Of a stretch of DNA of 64,000 nucleotides, positions 16,662 to 25,807 are shown piece after piece. Each line of letters begins with the position of its first letter. Position 1 is the stretch's first letter. This DNA is from Sodaliphilus pleomorphus (GTDB lineage Bacteria > Bacteroidota > Bacteroidia > Bacteroidales > Muribaculaceae): the NCBI RefSeq assembly GCF_009676955.1, contig NZ_CP045696.1, positions 62,001 through 126,000 on the forward strand, read 5' to 3'. The translations under genes were made by a program, and so were the position numbers. The notes below the pieces were generated by a model. It saw only the letters and a list, made by a program, of their open reading frames with translations, was not told where the DNA came from and did not search any database.

Positions 16662-18998
16662 ATGAAACGCTTTATAATATTTCTATTAGCTGCCATACCG
16701 TTATTCTCCCGGGCGCAGACCCCTAATGATTCTGTCGGGCGCGAAGTGAAACTTCCAGAGGTCACCGTCAAGGTGAAACCAATAGAACAGAACGGCGACA
16801 CAATAAAATATAACGTTTTGTCCTTTAAAGACAAGGAAGACCATTACCTGGAGGATGTACTGAAGAAACTGCCTGGTATAGAAGTGGGTGAAAATGGGAC
16901 AATCTCCTATAAGGGCAATTCCATCAATCATTTCAATATCGAGGGGCAGGATCTGCTTGGAAACCGTTACAATCAGGCCACACGAAACCTGCCCGTTGAT
17001 GCCGTGGCCCAAGTTCAGATAATGGAGAATGATCAGCCAATCAGAGCCTTGAAAAACAGAATACCATCAGAGCGTGCGACGCTTAATATCAAACTTAAGC
17101 GCGAATACAAATTAAAGCCGTTCGGTGAGGCACAAGTCGGTATAGGCTTTTCCGACAACACCCTGTGGGACAATCACATCACCCTTATAAATATTGCCAA
17201 AAAGAATCAGACTCTGATTACTGTAAAGATGAACAACACAGGGGACAATATCAGCGAGAACACACTGGATCATATCGATGTTGCCAATCTGGACAACTAT
17301 ATTCCCTTACCTAACAATATAATCACGACGTCCTCAGCAACTTATCTACCAATACAGCTTAAAAGATACCTGAGGAACAAGTCATACTCCATGGGTATTA
17401 ACCACCTACATCGCATTGGACGTTACGGGAATTTCCGTACTAATCTTATCTATTATGGTACAAGTGACTTGCTGGCGGACAGCACCTCCAGCCTTTATGG
17501 AGGCTCACCAACACTGTCGCTCAACGAGAGCAACAGAAGGAATTCGCATGAGCATACTTTCGTGCCACAGTTCCGATACGAGCTTAACGCGCCCAAGGTC
17601 TATCTTGTTGACGACCTTTCGGCATCCTTGTCATATACTAACAATATCAACCATTTAAACAGTAATGAGAACTTGCTGCAAGAGCATGTCGCACGGCATA
17701 CATCATACGCACAGAACAAGCTGCAAATGACGCTAAACGCGGGGAAACTAGCTTACACCATTAACTCATCAACAAGGTATTTGCGAAGAAGTGAACTAAT
17801 GGGTGTTGAAGATTCAGCATCAACATACAATAGCCGTGAGAGATTAATCCTCCAACAGCTGTTCACGCGTAACAGCCTATTTACAACACTTCCTCTTTTG
17901 GGCAACAACATTGAATTGAAATATGGAATGGAGTACAAGGTTGACAGATTAAAGGCTGGCTCCAGCGATTTCAAACAGACCCATTATTTTCTCAACAAAG
18001 TGGGGGTTGACTATGCAATTCGGTATCATAAAGGATTCGTGGCATTTGATTTTCCCCTTAATGTTTTTTCATCCTCAATATCCTGGAGCGAGACTAACAA
18101 AAGCGACACAAAAATCTATATCTCGCCTTCCATACACTGGAAGCACGATCTTTCTCCGTTCTGGCGTCTAAAAATACTCGGTTCATTAGATGACGACTTG
18201 GACAATTCCATCATGTATTCCGATAGCATTCTGACTAATTACCGTACTTGGGTGAATCCTTCAGAAAGATTTGGCTGGAAGCACTTGTCCTCTCTTCTTT
18301 TCTCAGTGAATTATGCAAACTTCATCACAATGTTTACTTGGAATCTTACGGCTTCAGCGTCGTGGAGGAAGACCGACCATCACAACCAATATAGCTACGA
18401 AGAACGGTATACTGTCATAACGCCAATTTGGGCAGACACACATTCGCATATGTTGTTGGTCCAAACCTCAGTAGATAAGACTTTCACACATATAGGCTTT
18501 TCTGCTAAAGGCACTGTTAACTATACAAGGAACATACTGCCTGTCGCGCAAAACAACGTGCAACAGACCGTGAAATCAAACATCCTTTCTCCATCAATGA
18601 AATTAAGATGGAACAAATTGACATGGCTTCAACTATCCAATGAGGCTACTTTTAATCTTTCATGGCAAGACTATTACCAAAACCATGCCAGACATCCTCT
18701 GAGGAGTTGGTTTGATGAGTTCAACTTATATCTCTATCCATTAAGGAAAATCTCAGTTAGCGCGGGATGCGAATACTCGTCAATAGAGACTAAAAAGGGA
18801 AAGTATAACCGCAATGCTTTTGTTGATGCCCGTATCACTTATACCCCAACTAAGCGTCTTGAACTTGGAGCAATACTCTCCAACGCCTTCAACCGGAGGC
18901 AATATATAGAAGCGTCTTATACAGGACTCAACTATCAATATTATTCAGTTCCGCTGCGTGGACGTGAATTTCTTTTCTGTGTAAAATTCAATCTGTAG
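16662..18998 (+). CDS. TonB-dependent receptor-like outer-membrane protein
   Basis: A 778-residue protein with a signal peptide ending in SRAQ, a plug-like domain at about residues 25-150 (LEDVLKKLPGIEV, then YKGNSINHFNIEGQDLLGNRY, the usual plug sequence) and a large beta-barrel ending FCVKFNL, with a final-strand pattern as in TonB receptors. It lacks the N-terminal carboxypeptidase-like domain of SusC proteins and sits immediately after the GLPGLI gene. Base composition is lower in GC than in tamB or dnaE, so this pair may have been acquired. Its cargo is unknown; no SusD partner is present. Confidence 0.82.
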   Translation: MKRFIIFLLAAIPLFSRAQTPNDSVGREVKLPEVTVKVKPIEQNGDTIKYNVLSFKDKEDHYLEDVLKKLPGIEVGENGTISYKGNSINHFNIEGQDLLGNRYNQATRNLPVDAVAQVQIMENDQPIRALKNRIPSERATLNIKLKREYKLKPFGEAQVGIGFSDNTLWDNHITLINIAKKNQTLITVKMNNTGDNISENTLDHIDVANLDNYIPLPNNIITTSSATYLPIQLKRYLRNKSYSMGINHLHRIGRYGNFRTNLIYYGTSDLLADSTSSLYGGSPTLSLNESNRRNSHEHTFVPQFRYELNAPKVYLVDDLSASLSYTNNINHLNSNENLLQEHVARHTSYAQNKLQMTLNAGKLAYTINSSTRYLRRSELMGVEDSASTYNSRERLILQQLFTRNSLFTTLPLLGNNIELKYGMEYKVDRLKAGSSDFKQTHYFLNKVGVDYAIRYHKGFVAFDFPLNVFSSSISWSETNKSDTKIYISPSIHWKHDLSPFWRLKILGSLDDDLDNSIMYSDSILTNYRTWVNPSERFGWKHLSSLLFSVNYANFITMFTWNLTASASWRKTDHHNQYSYEERYTVITPIWADTHSHMLLVQTSVDKTFTHIGFSAKGTVNYTRNILPVAQNNVQQTVKSNILSPSMKLRWNKLTWLQLSNEATFNLSWQDYYQNHARHPLRSWFDEFNLYLYPLRKISVSAGCEYSSIETKKGKYNRNAFVDARITYTPTKRLELGAILSNAFNRRQYIEASYTGLNYQYYSVPLRGREFLFCVKFNL

Positions 18999-19024
18999 CT
19001 ATTGATGTCCACCAAATGTTTTTT

Positions 19025-19505
19025 TGTAGATTCCAAAACGAAGTGCAACATTGAGGAGGCTACATTAGTGTAGATTCAATGGAAAGCGTTGACTTTGCCC
19101 CGTGAATCGAAGAGGAGGCGAGCTCTGCTGAGGAGCACCTCGACCAAGCAATAGATTCAACCGCCATGCTGAAATCGTGGAAACAGACGGGGATGTCGTA
19201 AGGCAGCTCCGCTTTTATGATTTTAGAAGGCGGTCATGGCTAAGATTTGCAAGGCCCTGGAATGCACTGTCTATTTCGCTGGTCCTTACTGCTCAGGACA
19301 AAAGGGCGCGATTGAAAACGCAAACAAGATGCTCAGAGAATACTTCCCTAAAGGCACTGACTTCAAGACCTGTCACTCAAGAACAACTCAATAGCGCACA
19401 ATATCAAATCAACGAAAGACCAAGGAAGAAATTAGGCTTTTCAACTCCCAAAATTGTGTTCTTCCGAAAGATTACCGAATTTTGCACTTGCCGCTTGACT
19501 CTACA
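19025..19505 (+). mobile_element. IS30-derived relic, copy 1
   Basis: A 481-base element bounded by imperfect 28-base inverted repeats: the left end begins TGTAGATTCCAAAACGAAGT and the right end, read inward, begins TGTAGAGTCAAGCGGCAAGT. Inside are traces of the C-terminal part of an IS30-family transposase: VYFAGPYCSGQKGAIENANK and LREYFPKGTDF, with the catalytic Glu in IENAN, then after a frame change YQINERPRKKLGFSTP. Most of the catalytic domain is missing and the frame is broken, so it cannot transpose by itself. A second copy with the same internal deletion lies at 22913-23394. Confidence 0.8.
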
Positions 19506-19684
19506 CTAATGAGATTTGTTGATAACTCTTGCATATGTCAAAAATTTTAACGAAATTTGTAAACAAGTTGTACATGTTGTGATTTGAGTTTAATGATTTA
19601 TCCACCAATAGATTACTAGGAATCAGCGATATGCGAAACTTTTTAAACATCATTTTATTAACTTTCTAATTAAGCTAACGGGTT

Positions 19685-21160
19685 ATGGAAAAATGTACAG
19701 TTTCAAAAGGCTTGATACTGAAAGACATTATTCAATATGATGATCATTCAGTAGAGTTTCATCACCAAAAACTTCAATCTCCCATTTCACTTTCTCCTTT
19801 CGGATGGAGAGGTTTTATTGCTCAAGAAGATAGTGAAGTTATTTTTGACAAAGATCTTCACTTTTTTGTGAATACAGGGAAGATTTTGGGAAAGAAAACG
19901 CTGTATTTGTTACATTCAGACAAATATGAGACTTTGCCAACTACAGAACAGGAACTCTCAAGCGATGACAAGGATGACTTCACATACATGCAATTGGGAG
20001 ATAATACAAATGAAGATATTGAGCCAGATGAAGAGCCAGAGGCTCTTGAAGTGGGAGAATCTTCTATTAAAGATACAGATGTTGACTATGACGCGGACTT
20101 GTATCTGAAGCCAGATATCATTCAGTTACGTCTTAAAAATGTGCACATTGAACGCATTTTGTCTTTCTTAAAGGATTCGCCAAGTATTGAAATGAATACG
20201 GCTAAAGTTGGACCGAAATTCTTCAGTCTCAATCAACAGCTTTTGGCTTATGATGATGATTGGGCCCTACACGTCAGGAATCGTTCAAAAATAGACAGCA
20301 CTCCAATTCACCACATGACATTCTTTTTAGAGAAAAAACCGTTCCTACCGTTCATAGGAGAAAATGGTTTGTATTGCGGTTATCATCGACAGATAAATAT
20401 CACGGGCATATCAAAATCTGTAATTAATGAATTTCGGGAATGGTGCCGTAAACGTGCCCCACGTCTAACCTCTAAAGGTGATAACTACCAGTCTTCAGTC
20501 AAAGCTAATCCTTTCAATCTGTTCCGCTGGATTCATCCTGATCAATTATCTATTACTGATGAAGCCTTGGTTTATACCAGAAAGACTTTACGTCGTAACG
20601 AAATGATCTATCTTCCATTCAAGCGTATCTCCGTTTTCCTGTCATCAAAAGGCTTGTTAACCAAGAAATTTGAAGTGTATGGGGAGCAAAATATCATTCC
20701 AAAATATTCTTTTTCTAGTTCCAATGTCTCTGCCATCAAAAAAGCGATGGAGGAACATCATGTTAATACTGCTGTAGGTCGTTCATGGCATGCTTCTTTC
20801 TTATTCTTCAAGAACTGGTTTGGCAGGGCTCCTCGTATCCTTAAGGTTGATGAAAGATTAATTTTCTATCCAAAACGTTTAAAATCAGAGATGAAGAATT
20901 TTTACGGTATGACTACTCGGGTATCTGCTCTTAATAAAATGGAAATTGAGAAAGTAATATGGTATAAAACTATTTTTAATCCCTTCGGTACGATTGTAAT
21001 CAAAGGTACTCCTGCAAACATACGTAATGATCAAAGGGAAAAAACAGCAATAATGATTGTGCCAAATTTGTCTATGTTTTGCTACGGTTCATTGCGTGAT
21101 TTCTTGAAAGAATCCAATGCTGAATTTAAACGAAAACACAAAAAATATAAGTTTAAATAA
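19685..21160 (+). CDS. Unknown protein, possibly with PH-like repeats
   Basis: A 491-residue soluble protein with no signal or membrane segment. An acidic linker (about residues 85-140, rich in Asp and Glu) splits it. Two or three segments have the strand-rich then helix pattern of bacterial PH-like domains: about 190-265 ending in VINEFREWCRKR, about 285-365 ending in VSAIKKAMEEH, and about 380-480. This is a fold guess, not a family match. Base composition is clearly more AT-rich than the housekeeping genes, and the gene lies between two IS relics, so it was probably acquired. A terminator follows. No function can be assigned. Confidence 0.65.
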   Translation: MEKCTVSKGLILKDIIQYDDHSVEFHHQKLQSPISLSPFGWRGFIAQEDSEVIFDKDLHFFVNTGKILGKKTLYLLHSDKYETLPTTEQELSSDDKDDFTYMQLGDNTNEDIEPDEEPEALEVGESSIKDTDVDYDADLYLKPDIIQLRLKNVHIERILSFLKDSPSIEMNTAKVGPKFFSLNQQLLAYDDDWALHVRNRSKIDSTPIHHMTFFLEKKPFLPFIGENGLYCGYHRQINITGISKSVINEFREWCRKRAPRLTSKGDNYQSSVKANPFNLFRWIHPDQLSITDEALVYTRKTLRRNEMIYLPFKRISVFLSSKGLLTKKFEVYGEQNIIPKYSFSSSNVSAIKKAMEEHHVNTAVGRSWHASFLFFKNWFGRAPRILKVDERLIFYPKRLKSEMKNFYGMTTRVSALNKMEIEKVIWYKTIFNPFGTIVIKGTPANIRNDQREKTAIMIVPNLSMFCYGSLRDFLKESNAEFKRKHKKYKFK

Positions 21161-21296
21161 TCCTGTATTATTGCTGTTCGCTAAAAGTTGAGCATTGACA
21201 ATCTATTTGTCCGCGGTACCAATAAATGTGATAGTGAGACGGTTCAATTACCCCGTCAACTTTTCAAAGGAATAAGACTGACAAAACAGCCAACCT

Positions 21297-21337
21297 AAAT
21301 CAGGCAAGCCATAATAGTTTGTCCTGATTTTTGTTTA
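21297..21337 (+). terminator. Terminator after the unknown gene at 19685
   Basis: AAATCAGG (21297-21304) pairs with CCTGATTT (21323-21330), with weaker pairing continuing inward, and a T-rich run follows. It lies about 135 bases after the stop codon. Confidence 0.65.
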
Positions 21338-21449
21338 CTTTATTCTAAACTCATTTAAGGACAATTCAATGAGCCTAGCAAAGTAGCCGAAAAGGTTGAA
21401 CCAGCCAAGAAAGCCACACGCAAGGGCAAAAACCGCCCACCGAGAGAGA

Positions 21450-21490
21450 GCGAGCGCACCCCCAAAAAGGTGTGCTCGCCTTGTCTTTTT
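21450..21490 (+). terminator. Terminator upstream of the 21544 gene
   Basis: GCGAGCGCACC (21450-21460) pairs with GGTGTGCTCGC (21469-21479) with one wobble, then CTTGTCTTTTT. A terminator here has no intact gene before it, which suggests that the body of a gene was lost. Confidence 0.6.
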
Positions 21491-21543
21491 CCACGAAACC
21501 GAAACTGCTTACCTTCGCACCAAGAAACCAAACGGCAACGAAT

Positions 21544-22671
21544 ATGGCAGCAACCCTACAATCACAACTGGAGAGCTTGATGTTTTCCTCGCAAATTCCC
21601 GACATCGTGATCGGCACCAGTGACGACAACGAGGTCGAGGTGTGTCTCGACTGCCGGGACCACACCATTTTCTCGGCACTGCATTTCCCATACGAACGCA
21701 GCGTGAAGATACACGACCTGCACTTGGTAATCGAGTATTACCTACGCGACCGCAGCATCTCGCTCGATGAGTTTCAGTTGCGATCCGCCACGAACGGAAC
21801 GCAACAGATTCTCGCCACCTTCCAAGTGCTTTATCTCGAGCAGCACTTCACTGGCGACATCGGGGAGTTCCTGAGGAACAATTTCCTCACCACCATGGCG
21901 GCGAAACTCACCTCGCCAAAGGCTACGGAGTTCCTGCATTTCTTCATCGAAGCGAATGCCCAGGAAGAGATCACCTACCAGGTGGTGGCAAGTGTGTATG
22001 GCGGTGAACCGCGCATCTACACCTTGCGTGAGGAATGCGGGGTCAGCGGCTCCAACCGCATCAAGACGGTGCAGCTGACCTGCGAGATGCTGACTGGCAT
22101 TGTCGAGAGTCCTGCCCACGGCAGACCACGCGAGGCCATCACCCTGCACGCCTACAGCGTGCATGCCGGGCAACGTGCCTTCACATTCTATGTGCAGGAT
22201 CACGAGCCGCCGCTCTCGCTCTACTTCCGCAATGCCTTCAATGTCTATGAGCGTTGCGACCTGCAAGCAGTCACCACGCACAAGCCGAAATCTGACCGCT
22301 CAATAGCCGTCACACATCGGCTCTCCACGTTCTACAACCAGCAGAACGAGAAGCAGTACGAGGTCGAGACCGCTGGACTTACCATGGAGCAAGCCCGGTG
22401 GATTGAGCAGCTGTTCTACTCCCACGATGTGCGCATAGCGACCAGGCGCACTGACTTCTCGGAGGATGATTTCGAAAACTACAATCCGCAGTACATGCCA
22501 ATTGTCCTCATCACCGACTTCACCTGCGAAATCCACGACGAGGAAGGTGAGCTCAACACTGTTAAGTTCACCTACCAGTACCAAGACAGGCGAACCTATC
22601 TTCCTACTGATTACCTCTCGGTCGACCACGACAGAATTTTCACCGCTCCTTTCAACCCCACATATAACTGA
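21544..22671 (+). CDS. Unknown protein of the IS-bounded island
   Basis: A 375-residue protein; ATG 21544 is preferred over the in-frame alternative at 21472, which lies inside the terminator stem. It has no signal peptide or membrane segment and is rich in beta-strand pattern, for example TYQVVASVYGGEPRIYTL and AITLHAYSVHAGQRAFTFYV. I do not recognise the family. Codon use is close to the chromosomal average, unlike the AT-rich gene before it. The next small gene starts two bases after its stop, so the pair is co-translated. A phage or conjugative-element origin is possible but not shown. Confidence 0.65.
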   Translation: MAATLQSQLESLMFSSQIPDIVIGTSDDNEVEVCLDCRDHTIFSALHFPYERSVKIHDLHLVIEYYLRDRSISLDEFQLRSATNGTQQILATFQVLYLEQHFTGDIGEFLRNNFLTTMAAKLTSPKATEFLHFFIEANAQEEITYQVVASVYGGEPRIYTLREECGVSGSNRIKTVQLTCEMLTGIVESPAHGRPREAITLHAYSVHAGQRAFTFYVQDHEPPLSLYFRNAFNVYERCDLQAVTTHKPKSDRSIAVTHRLSTFYNQQNEKQYEVETAGLTMEQARWIEQLFYSHDVRIATRRTDFSEDDFENYNPQYMPIVLITDFTCEIHDEEGELNTVKFTYQYQDRRTYLPTDYLSVDHDRIFTAPFNPTYN

Positions 22672-22672
22672 C

Positions 22673-22906
22673 ATGGCACAATCCATCCACATAACCACCC
22701 TGCGAAAGATGCTCAAGGCAGGTGACCCCGTCGACATCAAGCTGTGGACAAAAAGCGGTGAAATCCAGGAATGGCGGAACTGCGTGCCGCTTCGCTATAA
22801 TTTCTATCAAGGCACACGCCAGATGAAATTGCTTGACAGCCGGCAGATCCGCCATGTGCGGGATGTCTGCATCTTCGAGATCAACGGCATACCTGTGCAT
22901 CTATAA
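22673..22906 (+). CDS. Small unknown protein linked to the previous gene
   Basis: A 77-residue soluble protein starting MAQSIHITTLRKML and containing VDIKLWTKSGEIQEWRNC, a pattern that could be a small beta-barrel. The frame is also open upstream, but ATG 22673 follows the previous stop (22669-22671) by one base, which is typical of coupled genes. No family recognised. The left end of the second IS30 relic begins six bases after its stop codon. Confidence 0.6.
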   Translation: MAQSIHITTLRKMLKAGDPVDIKLWTKSGEIQEWRNCVPLRYNFYQGTRQMKLLDSRQIRHVRDVCIFEINGIPVHL

Positions 22907-22912
22907 TATTTC

Positions 22913-23394
22913 TGTAGATTCCAAAACGAAGTGCAACATTGAGGAGGCTACATTAGTGTAGATTCAATGCAAAGCGTTGACTTTGCCCCGTGAATCGAAG
23001 AGGAGACGAGCACTGGCTGAGGAGCGACTCGACCAAGCAATAGATTCAACCGCCATGATGAAATCGTGGAAACAGACGGGGATGCCGTAAGGCAGCTCCG
23101 TTTTTATGATTTTAGAAGGCGGTCATGGCTAAGATTTGCAAGGCCCTGGAATGCACTGTATATTTCGCTGGTCCTTACTGCTCAGGACAAAAGGGCGCGA
23201 TTGAAAACGCAAACAAGATGCTCAGAGAATACTTCCCTAAAGGCACTGACTTCAAGACCTGTCACTCAAGAACAACTCAATAGAGCACAATATCAAATCA
23301 ACGAAAGACCAAGGAAGAAATTAGGCTTTTCAACTCCCAAAATTGTGTTCTTCGGAAAAATTAGCTAATTTTGCACTTGCCACTTGACTCTACA
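22913..23394 (+). mobile_element. IS30-derived relic, copy 2
   Basis: A 482-base near-copy of the relic at 19025-19505 in the same orientation, with the same ends, the same transposase remnant and the same internal deletion. It differs by scattered substitutions and one extra base. Two separate copies with identical deletion structure suggest either that the shortened form itself was moved by a transposase acting in trans, or that a segment was duplicated. Confidence 0.8.
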
Positions 23395-23547
23395 GTTTTT
23401 CCAGATATAGTTATATTTTATGATATTCGTTGAATAACTAAAGCGAAAGAAGTCTTCTCTATAAATTTTCCAATGGCATGACAACTATTCAAAGGACATG
23501 GGTTGAGTTGGGGGGCTGTAAAATGCTTAGCTTGTAAAAAATAATAC

Positions 23548-25299
23548 ATGACATACCCTTTAATATCAGAATATGTAGAGGCGGTGAGGAATGCGGAGGA
23601 CAACTTCGATAAGCTGCGCAATCTCCGGCCTGTGACCGATGACAATGGCGATCCTGTGATGACCGGCGGTAACTTTGCCGTGGTGTTCAAGATGCGGGAT
23701 GAGAAGAATGACAAGCTCTATGCCGTGAAGTGCTTTCTCAAAGACCAGCCGAACCGTGCGGAAAACTACCGGATGATAGCTGAGGAACTGGAATATGTCT
23801 CTTCGAGTTTCCTCACCAAGTTTCAGTATTTGGACAATGAGCTGTTCGTCGACGCTGCCCATGCTGATGGCGAGGAGTTCCCCGTCCTGCTGATGGACTG
23901 GGTGGAGGGCACCAACCTCGACCTGTATATCCGTCAGCATCTCCACGACAGCTATCAGTTGCATCTGCTTGCCTACCAGTTCAGCCGTCTCGCCCTGTGG
24001 CTGATGCCGCAGCCATTTGCCCACGGCGACTTAAAGCCAGACAACATCATGGTGAGAGAGGACGGTACGTTGGTGCTGATTGATTATGACGGCATGTTCG
24101 TTCCGGCAATGAAGGGACAGAAGGCGCGGGAGATGGGCAGTCCGGACTTCCGCCACCCCGCACGCACGGAAGAAACCTTCAACGAGCATATTGACGACTT
24201 CTCACTTGCCTCCATTCTGCTTTCTCTCAGGGTGATCGCCGAAGAGCCTGCCTTGCTTGAGAAGTACGGCGCTGCCGACCGTCTTCTCTTCTCAGAAAAA
24301 GACTATAGGGCCATTCATGACTGTCAACTTTTAAAGGACATCTTCCCTTCTGAGTGCCCAGAGGTGAACACCCTTGTGGGACTGTTCATCATCGCCCTTA
24401 CTCAATCCGATTTGTCGAATGTCTCCTTCCGCCTGCTGTCGTTGGAGCGACCGAAAGAACCGGAGATTGAAATCATCAGCACGGAAGTTACGGAAGAAGA
24501 TAAGAAGGACGCATGGACAGATGAGTTTGGCGTGAAATATTCCAAAGATGGGAAGAAGCTATTAAAAAGCACTAATAGCTACTTAACGAATTATACGATT
24601 AGGCAAGGAACAAGGAGCATTTGCAACGGTGCGTTTTCATGGTGCACATCCTTGCAGTCCGTCACCATCCCCGACTCCGTGACCAGCATTGGCAACAGTG
24701 CGTTTTCAAGTTGCGACTCCTTGCAGTCTGTCAACATCCCCAACTCCGTGACCAGCATTGGCGACCGTGCGTTTGCGGTTTGCGATTCCTTGCAGTCCGT
24801 CACCATCCCCGACTCCGTGACCAGCATTGGCGACTGGGCGTTTGCGGGTTGCTCATCCTTGCAGTCCGTCACCATCCCCGACTCCGTGACCAGCATTAGC
24901 GACCGTGCGTTTATGGGTTGCTCATCCTTGCAGTCCGTCACCATCCCCGACTCAGTGACCAGCATAGGCAACAGCGCGTTTTCGTATTGCAAATCCTTGC
25001 AGTCCGTCACCATCCCCGACTCCGTGACCAGCATTGGCAACAGTGCGTTTGAGAATTGCTCATCCTTGCAGTCCGTCATCATCTCCGACTCCGTGACCAG
25101 CATTGGCAACCTTGCGTTTTCGTATTGCGACTCCTTGTAGTCCGTCACCATCCCCGACTCCGTGACCAGCATTGGCGACAATGTGTTTGATGGTTGCTTT
25201 TCCTTACTTTTCATCATTATATCTCGCAAAACATACGACAGATTGAAAGACAGATTGAAATACTATTACTATTTTTCAAAAATCAAATTCACCGACTAA
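23548..25299 (+). pseudogene. Protein kinase-BspA leucine-rich repeat fusion, interrupted by TAG
   Basis: The intact part (23548-25140) encodes 530 residues. Residues 36-320 are a eukaryote-like kinase domain: glycine loop GGNFAVVF at 40-47, lysine K61 in AVKCFLK, catalytic loop HGDLKPDN at 159-166 and metal-binding DYD at 179-181 in place of DFG. From about residue 370 come BspA-type (LRR_5) repeats of 23 residues, unit SLQSVTIPDSVTSIG. In the eighth repeat the CAG codon seen at this place in every other unit is TAG (25138-25140). The frame continues in repeat register to a TAA at 25297-25299 and would give 583 residues. The kinase domain is complete and may still be made. It is a cytoplasmic protein without a signal; targets are unknown. 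Confidence 0.75.
24652..25204 (+). repeat. Tandem 69-base repeats encoding leucine-rich repeats
   Basis: Eight consecutive units of 69 bases, each built around TCCTTGCAGTCCGTCACC and CCCCGACTCCGTGACCAGCA, encode the 23-residue LRR_5 units of the kinase fusion. The units are nearly identical at the DNA level, apart from the short variable stretch for the AFxxC segment, so slippage or recombination could change their number. Confidence 0.85.
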
Positions 25300-25807
25300 C
25301 ATGATAATCATCGAATCAAAATGAAGGAAGACTAAGATTCCTCTTGTAGAGATGGTCACAATTTTTATTGCAGCTATTATTTTCAAAATAGTTTTTGGAT
25401 GATAATGATAGTCACTATGAACAAAATGGTATCTTTCTGACAGTATGATAGCAAATAAGAAATAGCAAGCATTAGGTTCAAGTGAGAAATTGTAGCAACT
25501 TTTTTAGAATAAACATTATGACACAGGAAGAAATCATGAAGCTTGTAACGAGCAAGGACTGGTGAGATCGGAGCAATCCCACCCACTTGGAGACGGTAAA
25601 AACCGTTCACCGGAGGCCAAAAATGACCGAAATAGGGCTGAAAAAACGGAGTATATCCGTTCAACAGTGGCAAAAACCTCCTAAAAAACGGAACAAGCCC
25701 ACACAGCCCCGAAGTCATGTGGGCCATACGGGTAAAAATCGGCCTTAAAACGGAGCAAACCCGTTCACTTTTGTCGTGGTACTTTTGCGTCTTCAATCCA
25801 AAGCAAG
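25300..25807. other. Gap with IS21-end-like repeats and a truncated reading frame
   Basis: The first 200 bases are AT-rich with nothing recognisable. A short frame, MTQEEIMKLVTSKDW (25518-25565), begins like a real gene and stops where the sequence changes character. From about 25561 to 25775 there are imperfect repeats of the type CGGAGCAAACCCGTTCAC (near 25570, 25656, 25688 and 25759). IS21-family elements carry multiple terminal repeats as transposase sites, and the istA fragment follows directly, so this may be the left end of that element. Confidence 0.35.

Larger units (their letters stand above)
21161..21543. other. Gap with two terminators and a possible gene tail
   Basis: This 383-base stretch holds a terminator at 21297-21337, a second at 21450-21490, and between them a frame (about 21362-21470) reading SKVAEKVEPAKKATRKGKNR, which looks like the basic C-terminal tail of a protein whose body is missing. 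It is open only between a TAA and the next gene, so it is at best a remnant. Confidence 0.3.

Noticed and set aside
22466..22672. Upstream extension of the 77-residue island protein
   Set aside because: It overlaps the end of the 375-residue gene in another frame; the ATG one base after that gene's stop is the natural start.
19018..23400. A true composite transposon with a GTTTTT target duplication around both IS30 relics
   Set aside because: The flanks are T-runs of unequal length, IS30 duplications are usually 2-3 bases, and no exact matching flank could be placed.
24591..25229. A 212-residue minus-strand frame made of regular 23-residue repeats, also resembling a repeat array of CRISPR type
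   Set aside because: It is the complement of the leucine-rich repeat coding region. The units are contiguous 69-base repeats without unique spacers, and the plus strand has the known LRR_5 pattern.
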